DNA of 44,828 nucleotides, taken from CAZKTF01 sp964555565 (GTDB lineage Bacteria; Planctomycetota; JAJSAM01; JAKLKS01). The stretch is taken from positions 1 through 44,828 of the forward strand of contig CAZKTF010000004.1 of NCBI GenBank assembly GCA_964555565.1, in the 5' to 3' direction. The translations under genes were made by a program, and so were the position numbers. The first letter of the stretch is position 1, and each line of letters opens with the position of its first letter. Shown one piece after another: positions 24,452 through 31,938 of this stretch. The notes under the pieces are model-generated. The model had not been told where the DNA came from. It saw only the letters and a list, made by a program, of their open reading frames with translations, and made no database searches.

Positions 24452-25816
24452 ATGGCCGCCCCGCTCGGCCGCCGGATCGCGTGGGCGGTCCTCCTCCCGG
24501 CGGCCGCGGCGCTGGCGGCGGTGGACCTCCTGGCCGTGCACGCGGCGCGGGCCGCCGAGCGCGCGCAGGTGCTGCGGCGGTTGCACGCGGCCGCCGGGGT
24601 CGTCTCCGGGGAACGCCGGTTCTTCCTCTCGGCGCCCCTGGACGCCGTGGAGACGCGCCGGCGGCTCTCGCTCATCGCGGGGTTCGAGTTCGTCCTCTCC
24701 GTGGAGGGGAACGCGGCCGGGAGCGCCTCCTCGCTCCCGCCGGACGCGGCCGCCGAGGCCGTCGCGGCGGCGAAGGGGTCCCCCCCCGGGTCCGACCTCG
24801 AGGTCGTGGCCGGCGGCGCGTTCTACCTCGCCGTGGCGCAGGACCTCGGGGCGCGCTCCCTCCTCCTGCTCTTTCCCACGGCGGCCGTCGATCAGGCCGG
24901 GCGGGAGGCCGCGCTCCCCGTCCTCGTGGCCTCGCTCCTCGGCCTCGCCGCGGCGGGGGCGGCGGCGCTGCTCCTCGGCGCGAGGATCGCGGGGCCGATC
25001 CGCTCCCTGGCCGGCGCCGCGGGGCGGATCGCCCGGGAGGGGACCGCCGCGCCGGCCGTGCCGGAGGGGGAGGGACCGCCGGAGGTCCGCGAGGTCGCCG
25101 CGGGCCTCAACCGGATGGTCGAGGCGCTCCGCCGCGCCGAGGAGGAGCGGGTGCGCGAGGCCAGGCTCGCCGTCCTCGGGGAGTTCGCGGCGGGCATCGC
25201 GCACGAGGTCCGCAACCCCCTCTCCTCCATGCGGATGACGATCCAGCTCCTCAGGGAGGACGCCGCGGGGCGGGCGGCCGAGGACCTGGACACGCTGCTC
25301 GACGAGGTGCGCCGGCTGGAGCAGTCGGTGGAGGAGCTGCTGCTGTTCGCCGGGGAGCCGCGGCTGGAGAGGGGGGCGGTGGACCTCCTGGCCCTGGGAG
25401 GGGAGTGCGCCCGGGTCCTCCGCCGCCAGGCGGAGCACCTGGGGGTCGCCGTCCGGGTCGAGCGGGAGGAGGGGGCGCCGGCCGCCTCAGGGGACGCCGC
25501 GCGCCTGAGGACCTGCGTGTCCAACCTCCTCCTCAACGCGGTCCAGGCCTCGCCGCGGGGCGGCACCGTGCGCGTGTCGGTGCGCCGGGGGCCGGCCCCG
25601 GGCCGCGTCCTCCTCGAGGTCTCCGACGCGGGGCCCGGGATCCCGCCCGGGGCGGGGGACCGGGTCTACGAGCCCTTCTACAGCGGGCGGCCGGGGGGGA
25701 CCGGGCTCGGCCTCGCCGTGACGCGGCGGATCGTGGAGGCCCACGGGGGCAGCATCGCCTACGCCTCCGGCGCCGCGGGCACGACCTTCCGCGTCGAACT
25801 CCCCGCCGCGGGGTAG
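24452..25816 (+). CDS. HAMP-containing sensor histidine kinase (NtrB/AtoS-like)
   Basis: This 454-residue membrane kinase has a first helix (about 9-32), a short periplasmic domain of roughly 120 residues with no recognised ligand fold, a second helix (about 155-177), a HAMP linker (about 177-230, RIAGPIRSLAGAAGRIA), and a HisKA domain with H251 in GIAHEVRNPLSSMRM. The ATPase has NLLLNAVQASP, VSDAGPGIPPG and GTGLGLAVTRRI. The HEVRNPLS box is typical of kinases that phosphorylate sigma-54 activators, and such an activator begins 4 bases after the stop. This pairing is therefore supported by both motif and position. Confidence 0.92.
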   Translation: MAAPLGRRIAWAVLLPAAAALAAVDLLAVHAARAAERAQVLRRLHAAAGVVSGERRFFLSAPLDAVETRRRLSLIAGFEFVLSVEGNAAGSASSLPPDAAAEAVAAAKGSPPGSDLEVVAGGAFYLAVAQDLGARSLLLLFPTAAVDQAGREAALPVLVASLLGLAAAGAAALLLGARIAGPIRSLAGAAGRIAREGTAAPAVPEGEGPPEVREVAAGLNRMVEALRRAEEERVREARLAVLGEFAAGIAHEVRNPLSSMRMTIQLLREDAAGRAAEDLDTLLDEVRRLEQSVEELLLFAGEPRLERGAVDLLALGGECARVLRRQAEHLGVAVRVEREEGAPAASGDAARLRTCVSNLLLNAVQASPRGGTVRVSVRRGPAPGRVLLEVSDAGPGIPPGAGDRVYEPFYSGRPGGTGLGLAVTRRIVEAHGGSIAYASGAAGTTFRVELPAAG

Positions 25817-25820
25817 AACG

Positions 25821-27230
25821 GTGCGGATGGGGGAGGCCCCGCCCCGCGCCGCGGTCTTCGTCGTGGACGACGAGCCCGGGATCTGCCGCGCCTTCGAGCG
25901 GTTCTTCGAGAGGCGGGGCGAGCCGTGCCGGACCTTCCCCCGCGCCGAGGAGGCGCTGGCCGCCGCGGCGAGCGCCCCCCCGGAACTGGTGGTCCTCGAC
26001 GTCCGCCTCCCGGGGATGTCCGGGATCGAGGCGCTCCGGAGGTTCCGGGAGCTGCCCTCGCCCCCCGCGGTCGTCATCGTGACCGCGCACGGCTCCCTGG
26101 ACGTGGCCGTCGAGGCGATGCGCCTCGGCGCGCTCGACTACCTCGCCAAGCCCCTCGACCTGGAGGCCGCGGCGGGGGTCGTGGAGCGGGCCCTGGCGTC
26201 GCGCCGCGCCTCCCCCGTCGGCGCCACCCCCGAGGAGCCCGCCCTCTCCGGGGTCCCGCTCGTCGGGCGCTCCCCGGCCATGCAGGAGGTCTTCAAGCGG
26301 ATCGGGGCCGTGGCGCTCTCCGAGGTCCCGGTCCTCATCCTCGGGGAGAGCGGGACCGGCAAGGAGCTGGTCGCGCGCGCGATCCACGCCGCCTCCCGCC
26401 GCTCCGGCGGGCCCTTCGAGCCCCTCGACTGCGCGAGCCTCCCCGAGGGCCTGCTCGAGAGCGAGCTCTTCGGCCACGAACGCGGCGCCTTCACCGGGGC
26501 CGTGCAGCTCCGCGTGGGGCGCGTGGAGAGGGCCCACGGGGGGACGATCTTCCTCGACGAGGTGGCCGAGATCCCCCCCGGGGCCCAGGCGAAGCTCCTT
26601 CGGTTCCTCGAGTCGCGGACCTTCGAGCGCCTCGGCGGCGAGGGGCCGATCACCGTAGACGTCCGGATCGTGGCGGCCACGCACCGGGACCTGAAGGAGC
26701 GGGTGCGGGCGGGGCTGTTCCGCGAGGACCTGCTCTACCGGCTGGAGGTCCTCCCGATCCGCCTCCCGCCGCTCAGGGAGCGGCCCGAGGACGTCCCCCT
26801 CCTGGTCGCCCACTTCCTCGGGCGCGGCGGGGCCGCCGCCTCCCGCGGCGTCTCCGCCGAGGCCATGGATCGTCTCCTCTCCTACCCCTGGCCCGGGAAC
26901 GTCCGCGAGCTGCGCAACGCCGTGGAGCACGCCCTCGTCTTCGCCCGCGGAGAGGTGGTCCTCCCGCAGCACCTCCCCCCCTCGGTCGAGGGCGGGGCCC
27001 CGGCCGACGCGCCGCCCGGGGACGCGACCCTCCGGGCGCTCGTCCACCGGCTCGTGGCCGCGGCGGGGGACGCGGAGGGGACGCTCCACGCCGACGTGGT
27101 GGCCCGGATCGAGAGGCCGCTGCTCGAGGAGGTGCTCGCCCGCACGGGAGGGAACCAGGTCCGGGCCGCGCGGATCCTCGGGATCCACCGCACGACGCTG
27201 CGGGAGAGGATCGCGCGGTACGGGCTGTAG
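25821..27230 (+). CDS. Sigma-54-dependent response regulator (NtrC/AtoC-like)
   Basis: This 469-residue activator has a receiver domain (about 10-120, D60 in VVLDVRLPG, K110), an AAA+ domain with Walker A GESGTGKE (175-182), the sigma-54 contact loop GAFTGA (222-227), Walker B GGTIFLDEVAE, and an R-finger region, ending in a Fis-type helix-turn-helix (about 430-469, GGNQVRAARILGIHRTTLRE). The GTG at 25821 is used; ATG at 25827 is an alternative. It is the partner of the kinase just upstream and would activate sigma-54 promoters. I found no convincing sigma-54 promoter (GG-N10-GC) in the neighbouring gaps, so target genes may lie elsewhere. The stop codon lies in a GTAGGGG repeat end. Confidence 0.93.
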   Translation: MRMGEAPPRAAVFVVDDEPGICRAFERFFERRGEPCRTFPRAEEALAAAASAPPELVVLDVRLPGMSGIEALRRFRELPSPPAVVIVTAHGSLDVAVEAMRLGALDYLAKPLDLEAAAGVVERALASRRASPVGATPEEPALSGVPLVGRSPAMQEVFKRIGAVALSEVPVLILGESGTGKELVARAIHAASRRSGGPFEPLDCASLPEGLLESELFGHERGAFTGAVQLRVGRVERAHGGTIFLDEVAEIPPGAQAKLLRFLESRTFERLGGEGPITVDVRIVAATHRDLKERVRAGLFREDLLYRLEVLPIRLPPLRERPEDVPLLVAHFLGRGGAAASRGVSAEAMDRLLSYPWPGNVRELRNAVEHALVFARGEVVLPQHLPPSVEGGAPADAPPGDATLRALVHRLVAAAGDAEGTLHADVVARIERPLLEEVLARTGGNQVRAARILGIHRTTLRERIARYGL

Positions 27231-27280
27231 GGGAAATACGCCGCGACGGCAAAGGCGGGCGGGGTAAACCCCGCCCCTAC
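27227..27280. repeat. Palindromic repeat, copy D
   Basis: The segment runs from GTAGGGG (27227-27233, containing the TAG stop of the sigma-54 activator) to CCCCTAC (27274-27280). Its part 27248-27280 matches copy C at 23108-23140 in reverse orientation at 30 of 33 positions. Confidence 0.7.
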
Positions 27281-27290
27281 AAGGGCCACG

Positions 27291-27366
27291 GCCGGGCGGG
27301 GTAGACCTCCCCGGGCTCGGCCCGCCACTGGCGGGCCTCGAAACCCCCGGGGACGCCCGCCCCTAC
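27291..27366. repeat. Composite palindromic intergenic repeat, copy B
   Basis: Positions 27293-27340 match 18761-18808 in reverse orientation with one difference over 48 bases and contain the hairpin GGCCCGCC-ACT-GGCGGGCC. Positions 27344-27366 match 18690-18712 in reverse (21 of 23). The central module of copy A is missing here. The CCCCTAC-type end supplies the TAG stop codon of the minus-strand gene ending at 27363. Confidence 0.8.
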
Positions 27367-28346
27367 TTCGATATGGGCAGGTCCTTCCGGATCTCCGCGA
27401 TCCTCCGGTTGACCTCGGTGAGGACCCTCCCGTAGACCTCGCCCCCCGACCCGCGAGAGAGTTCCTCGTAGAGGACTTGGGCCGGGCGGTAGTGCTCCAG
27501 CGCCGCCCTGCGGTGCTTGTTCGCGTCTTCGTTCCCCGGCACGACCAGCCCGAGCTCCGCGTCGCCGAGGCGCTTCTCCTTCCGGGCCTCCGCGAGTTTC
27601 GTGGAGTCCGCGGAGGAGGTCTCCCCCTCGCCGTGCGCCGGGGCGATCCCCCCGATCCCGCCGCGGTCCTCGGCGGCCTCCTCGGCCGCCTCGCCCGCGG
27701 GGAGCTCCTCGAGGATCGCCTCGGAGACCGCCTTGAGGGGGACCGTGCGCGGCTTCTCCTTCTTCTTCCGGTAGGCCGCGGCGACCGCCCTGTCCACGGT
27801 GCCGGTCCCGTCCTGCTTCCGCTCGAAGGCCCGGTCGTAGAGGTAGGGGAGGCGGTGGAGGAGCCCCTGCGCCGCGGCGTACTCGGCGATCTGGAGCCAG
27901 GCGCCGGCCGTGGGGTCGGACACCGCGAGGATCCGGCGGCGCACCTCCGCGTCGTCCTCCGGGGAGTTCCGGGCCTCGGCGGCGTGGGCGCCCTCCGCCA
28001 GCAGGGCGTAGATCCGGGCCCGGTTCGCCCGGGCCTTCAGCCCGGGGACCTCGTTCGGGGGTGCGGCGCCCGCCGCCTCGGTCCAGAGCGACGCGGCCTC
28101 GGAGAAGTTCCCCCGGTCGTAGGCGGAGGAAGCCTCGCGGTCGAGGCCGCGCCAGGGGGCGGGGGCCGGCGCGGCCGGGACCGCCGCCCGGGGGGCGGCC
28201 GCGTGCGGCGGACCCGGGACGTCGGGCACGGTGGAGAAGAAGCCCGTGACGCGCGAGGCGAAGGCCCGCGCCGTGGCGGGGGAACCGGCCCAGACGGCGG
28301 CGGAGGCCACCCCCACCGCCAGCAGGAACGTGAGGAAGGCCTTCAC
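27363..28346 (-). CDS. Exported or membrane-anchored helical-repeat protein, unknown function
   Basis: This 327-residue protein starts with a hydrophobic segment (about 3-20, FLTFLLAVGVASAAVWAG) that is a signal peptide or anchor, followed by an alanine/proline linker. Residues 68-180 look like TPR-type helical repeats (SSAYDRGNFSEAASLWTEAA, then LKARANRARIYALLAEG). A lysine-rich region KKKEKPRTVPLKAVSEAI and an acidic stretch follow, and the C-terminus is helical. No named family is recognised. The GTG at 28346 has a TAGACT hexamer ending 7 bases upstream and no ribosome-binding site. Its stop codon lies within repeat copy B, so the last residues may have been set by repeat insertion. Confidence 0.65.
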   Translation of the reverse strand: MKAFLTFLLAVGVASAAVWAGSPATARAFASRVTGFFSTVPDVPGPPHAAAPRAAVPAAPAPAPWRGLDREASSAYDRGNFSEAASLWTEAAGAAPPNEVPGLKARANRARIYALLAEGAHAAEARNSPEDDAEVRRRILAVSDPTAGAWLQIAEYAAAQGLLHRLPYLYDRAFERKQDGTGTVDRAVAAAYRKKKEKPRTVPLKAVSEAILEELPAGEAAEEAAEDRGGIGGIAPAHGEGETSSADSTKLAEARKEKRLGDAELGLVVPGNEDANKHRRAALEHYRPAQVLYEELSRGSGGEVYGRVLTEVNRRIAEIRKDLPISK

Positions 28347-28353
28347 GCGGGGA

Positions 28354-28359
28354 AGTCTA
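28354..28359 (-). promoter_or_regulatory. -10 element of a probable leaderless promoter
   Basis: TAGACT on the minus strand ends 7 bases before the GTG start at 28346; it sits just after the stop of tgt. Confidence 0.55.
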
Positions 28360-29514
28360 CCCGCCGCCCGGGGGTCCGGCGAAGGGAGCGGCGCCCCGGT
28401 AGCGCCGCAGCGCGGCGGCGCGGAAGGACCCGTACCCCCCCGCCGCGATCGCCTCGCGCGCCTCCCGGAGGAGGTCCTGGAGGAAGGTCACGTTGTGGAG
28501 GGAGGCGAGGACGGGCCCGAGCATCTCGCCGGTCTGGAACAGGTGGCGGATGGCGCCTCGCGAGAACCCGGTGCAGGCGAGGCAGCGGCAGGCCGGGTCG
28601 ATGGGCGCGCGGTCCCGCGCGTGCCCGGCGTTGCGGAGGTGGAGGACCCCGTCCCGGGTCAGGGCCTGCCCGTTGCGTCCGTTCCGGGTCGGGAGGACGC
28701 AGTCGAACAGGTCCACCCCCTCGGCGACCCCCTCGAGGAGGTCGGCGGGCTCCCCGACCCCCATGAGGTAGCGCGGCCGGTCCCCGGGGAGGACCGCGAG
28801 CGCGGCGCGGACCGCGGGGAGCCTCCCCTCCGCGGGCTCTCCCACGGAGACGCCGCCGACGGCGTAGCCGGGGAGGCCCAGCGCCGCGACCTCCCGCGCG
28901 CAGCGCTCCCGCAGCGCCGGGTAGACGCTCCCCTGCACGATGCCGAACAGGGCCACCTCGGGGCGGGTCCTCGCGGCCACGGCCCGCTCGAGCCAGCGCA
29001 CCGTCCTCCGCACCGACGCCGCGGCCTCCGCCTCGGAGCAGGGCCAGGAGGGACAGTGGTCGAGGGGCATCGCGACGTCGGGGCCGAGGGCCTCGGAGAC
29101 CTCGACGACCCTCTCGGGCGTGAGGCGCACCCGCGTCCCGTCCACCGGGGAGGGGACCTCGACGCCGTCCTCGTCCACGCGCGAGCCGGGGAGCGAGAAC
29201 ACCTGGAACCCGCCGCTGTCCGTGAGGAGGGGGCCGTCCCACCCCATGAGGACGTGGAGGCCCCCGAGCGTCCGCACCGTCTCCTCTCCCGGGCGGAGCA
29301 TCAGGTGGAAGGCGTTGGCGAGGACCATCCGGACCCCCGCCTCCCGGAGCATGGGGGGGGTGAGTCCCTTCACGGTCCCGCGGGTGCCGCAGGGCATGAA
29401 GGCGGGAGTGGGCACCTCCCCGTGGGGGGTGGCGAGGACGCCCGCCCGGGCGGGCGTGCCCCGGTCCACCGCCTCCACCCGGAAGGAGAAGCCCGGCGCC
29501 GCGCTCCCGATCAC
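28357..29514 (-). CDS. tgt: tRNA-guanine (queuine) transglycosylase Tgt
   Basis: This 385-residue enzyme swaps guanine 34 of GUN-anticodon tRNAs for the queuosine precursor preQ1. The catalytic D99 (LLTDSGGFQVFSL), the nucleophile D271 (FDCVLPTRNGRNG), and the zinc site C309, C311, C314 and H340 (CRCLAC...H) are all present, with FGIVQGSVYPALRE between them. Where many homologues have a DEC-type segment it reads PLDHCPSWP. The GTG start overlaps the stop of the spoIID-like gene by 4 bases. Sharing an operon with ruvB is a well-known arrangement, usually with queA, which is absent here. Confidence 0.95.
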   Translation of the reverse strand: MIGSAAPGFSFRVEAVDRGTPARAGVLATPHGEVPTPAFMPCGTRGTVKGLTPPMLREAGVRMVLANAFHLMLRPGEETVRTLGGLHVLMGWDGPLLTDSGGFQVFSLPGSRVDEDGVEVPSPVDGTRVRLTPERVVEVSEALGPDVAMPLDHCPSWPCSEAEAAASVRRTVRWLERAVAARTRPEVALFGIVQGSVYPALRERCAREVAALGLPGYAVGGVSVGEPAEGRLPAVRAALAVLPGDRPRYLMGVGEPADLLEGVAEGVDLFDCVLPTRNGRNGQALTRDGVLHLRNAGHARDRAPIDPACRCLACTGFSRGAIRHLFQTGEMLGPVLASLHNVTFLQDLLREAREAIAAGGYGSFRAAALRRYRGAAPFAGPPGGG

Positions 29515-30851
29515 CGCCCCCCGCCCGCGGGCCCCTCGGCCCGCACCACCCGGACCCCGGGATAGTAGAACGCGAGGATCTCCTCCGCGCGCTTCCCCGA
29601 GGCGGCTAGCCCGCAGGCGCCCACCTGGCACATCCCCACCCCGTGGCCCCAGCCCCGGCCCGAGAAGCGGAAGCCCGCGGGGCGCGCGGAACCGGCCGGC
29701 TGCGGTTCGACGGAGTCGAGGAGGGTCGATCGCACGCGGTTCACGTCCAGCGCCGCGCGGAGGGAGGCGGCGGGGACCTCCTTCGCGCTGCCCGCGGCCG
29801 TGCGGAGGCGGAGGCGTAACGCCCGCCCGTCCGGGGTGCGGTCCGCGATCTCCACCGCGATCACGGGGGAGCCGAAGCCGGCCGCCTTCCGGACCTCCGT
29901 CTCGGGGACCTCGGCGGTCCACCGGGCGTACTTGGACGCCGCGCAGTGCGGGCAGGCGACCCCGGCGTATTCGGGAGTGGGGGGGACGCCGAACACGGAG
30001 GCCGCCGTCGTGGTCGCGCCGCCGCAGGTGGAGTGGTACCAGTAGCCGGGGAGCGCTCGCCCCCCGGCGTCCACGAGCCGGAGGCCCCGCGTGGACTCGA
30101 CCGCCGCGCGGAGCGTCCGCTCGGCCGCCGCGGGCGGCATCCCGGGGAAGGCCTGGGAGACCTTCGGGTCGTCGGTGAGGTCTTCGAGGTGCGCGAGGGC
30201 GTACTCCCGCGCGAGGATCGCCTGGGCCCGGAGGGCCTCTGCGGGGGACGCCGCGGGGAGTTCCCCGGCGAGGACGCCGACGAGGTAGTCGGCGAGGGGG
30301 AGACGCGTGAAGAGGACCGGCTTCCCGTCCGTCCCGGCCCGCAGCCGGAGCGTCCCGGGATGCCGGGCCCATCGGTGGGACCTGGGGACGCGTCCGCCGG
30401 CAATCGCCTGGAGGTCGGACGGGACGCCGATCTCGAACCCCTGTCCGGAAGAGGGGACGAGGACCGCCTCGGGTGCCGCCAGGGAACGGGCCCCGAGGGC
30501 GAGCGACGGCGCGCCCGGGTCGGGGAGGACGAGGACCTCCTCGTCGAGCCCGGTCCCGAGGGAGAGGATGCCGCGCCCGAGCGGGTCCTCGGCCCGCCAG
30601 GGCCCCGTCACGCGCACGCGGAGGCGGAGATCCTCCCGGGGCGGGCGGAGGCGGACCTCGATGGGGAGCGAGTCCAGAGCGCCGGGGGCGGGGTCGGCTC
30701 CCGCCGGGGGAGGGGCCGGCGGGGGCGCCGGGACCTCGACCGGCCCCGAGGCGGGGGGGGGACGCGCCGGGGCGGAGGCGTCCGCGCAGGCGGCCAGGAC
30801 CGCGAGCAGGGTGGAGCCGGCGGCGGCGGCCCGTCTCCGGGCCGCGTTCAT
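29511..30851 (-). CDS. SpoIID/LytB-domain lipoprotein
   Basis: This 446-residue protein has a clean lipobox (LAAC, about residues 18-21), a proline-rich linker (about 28-58), and a SpoIID domain with TRLPLADYLVGVLAGELPA, EALRAQAILAREYALAHL, YHSTCGGATT and a C-terminal GRGWGHGVGMCQVGACGLAA. In Bacillus SpoIID is a lytic transglycosylase acting on denuded glycan; Gram-negative members are taken to act on peptidoglycan during growth or division. A PHC pair in CPHCAASKY may bind metal. The ATG overlaps the ruvB stop (ATGA) and its own stop overlaps the tgt start, so it is embedded in the operon. There is no sign of other sporulation genes. Confidence 0.88.
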   Translation of the reverse strand: MNAARRRAAAAGSTLLAVLAACADASAPARPPPASGPVEVPAPPPAPPPAGADPAPGALDSLPIEVRLRPPREDLRLRVRVTGPWRAEDPLGRGILSLGTGLDEEVLVLPDPGAPSLALGARSLAAPEAVLVPSSGQGFEIGVPSDLQAIAGGRVPRSHRWARHPGTLRLRAGTDGKPVLFTRLPLADYLVGVLAGELPAASPAEALRAQAILAREYALAHLEDLTDDPKVSQAFPGMPPAAAERTLRAAVESTRGLRLVDAGGRALPGYWYHSTCGGATTTAASVFGVPPTPEYAGVACPHCAASKYARWTAEVPETEVRKAAGFGSPVIAVEIADRTPDGRALRLRLRTAAGSAKEVPAASLRAALDVNRVRSTLLDSVEPQPAGSARPAGFRFSGRGWGHGVGMCQVGACGLAASGKRAEEILAFYYPGVRVVRAEGPAGGGR

Positions 30852-31888
30852 CCGAACAGGCCCGCGGCAGCGGCTCCCGCCGGGGGCCGCTCCCCGACCG
30901 CGGCATAGCCGCTCTCCGTGATCATCCGTCCGCGGGGGGTGCGCAGGAGGTAGCCCTGCTGGATGAGGTAGGGCTCGATGACGTCCTCCACGGTGTCCTC
31001 GGCCTCGCCCACGACCAGCGCCACGGTCTTGAGGCCCACGGGCGCGCCGCCGGACCGGACGATGCTCCTGAGGAGGGTCCGGTCGGAGGCGGTGAGGCCG
31101 TTGTCGTCCACCCCGAGGCGGGTGAGCCCCTCCCGGGCCACGGCGGCGGTGATCCGGTTCCCTGCGGTCACCTGGGCGAGGTCCCGGACCCGCTTGAGGA
31201 AGCGGTTGGCGATGCGGGGGGTCCCCCGGCTTCGCGCGGCCAGGAGGTCGGCGGCGTCGGGGTCGAGCCGGGTCTGGATCATGTCCGCCGACCGCAGGAC
31301 GATCTCCCTGAGGTCCTCCGGGGGATACACCTCCAGCCGCTCGCCGATGCCGAAGCGGGAGCGGAAGGGCGCCGAGAGGAGTCCCTCCCGCGTCGTGGCG
31401 GCCACGAGCGTGAAGGGCTGCAGCGTCACCCGCACCGAGCGGGCCGCCGGCCCCGTGTCGATGACGATGTCGATCGCATAATCCTCCATCGCCGCGTACA
31501 GGTACTCCTCCACCACCGGCGTCAGCCGGTGCACCTCGTCGATGAAGAGGACGTCCCCCTTCTGCAGGTTGGTCAGGAGGCCCGCGAGGTCGGCGGCCTT
31601 CGTCAGCGCCGGCCCCGAGGTCAGCCGGAGTTCGCTCCCCATCTCCCGGGCGAGGAGGCAGGCCAGCGTGGTCTTGCCGAGGCCCGGGAGGCCGGAGAGG
31701 AGGACGTGGTCGAGGGGCTCCGCGCGCTGCCGGGCCGCCTCGATGGCCAGCCGGAGGTTGGCGATCACCTGCCGCTGGCCCACGAAGCCGTCGAAGGAGC
31801 GGGGCCTGAGGGCCAGGTCGAGCCCGCGGTCCTCGGCCGCCGCGGCGGGCGAGAACGGCTGCGGTTCCTCGGCGGCCTTGGGGGGCAT
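30848..31888 (-). CDS. ruvB: Holliday junction branch-migration ATPase RuvB
   Basis: This 346-residue AAA+ motor drives branch migration with RuvA. It has the RuvB opening LRPRSFDGFVGQ, Walker A GLPGLGKTT (66-74), Walker B LFIDEVHR (D117, E118), sensor ATTREGLLSAPFRSRFG, and the winged-helix C-terminus with IEPYLIQQGYLLRTPRGR. In most RuvB proteins the P-loop starts GPPGLGKTT; the leucine at 67 is a small deviation at a non-catalytic position. GGAGGAG lies 6 bases before the ATG at 31888. ruvA and ruvC are not adjacent. The operon continues through the spoIID-like gene and tgt with overlapping starts. Confidence 0.96.
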   Translation of the reverse strand: MPPKAAEEPQPFSPAAAAEDRGLDLALRPRSFDGFVGQRQVIANLRLAIEAARQRAEPLDHVLLSGLPGLGKTTLACLLAREMGSELRLTSGPALTKAADLAGLLTNLQKGDVLFIDEVHRLTPVVEEYLYAAMEDYAIDIVIDTGPAARSVRVTLQPFTLVAATTREGLLSAPFRSRFGIGERLEVYPPEDLREIVLRSADMIQTRLDPDAADLLAARSRGTPRIANRFLKRVRDLAQVTAGNRITAAVAREGLTRLGVDDNGLTASDRTLLRSIVRSGGAPVGLKTVALVVGEAEDTVEDVIEPYLIQQGYLLRTPRGRMITESGYAAVGERPPAGAAAAGLFG

Positions 31889-31938
31889 GGGATCTCCTCC
31901 CCCAAGTATCGGATGGAGAGGGGACAGGGAGGAGGGGG

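Noticed and set aside
27231..27362. Sigma-54 promoter near the NtrC-like gene
   Set aside because: GG-N10-GC matches can be found by chance in such GC-rich repeats, but no TTGC-type -12 element with the TGGCAC -24 element is present.
29511..30851. Evidence of sporulation
   Set aside because: SpoIID-domain proteins are widespread in non-sporulating Gram-negative bacteria, and no other sporulation gene occurs here.
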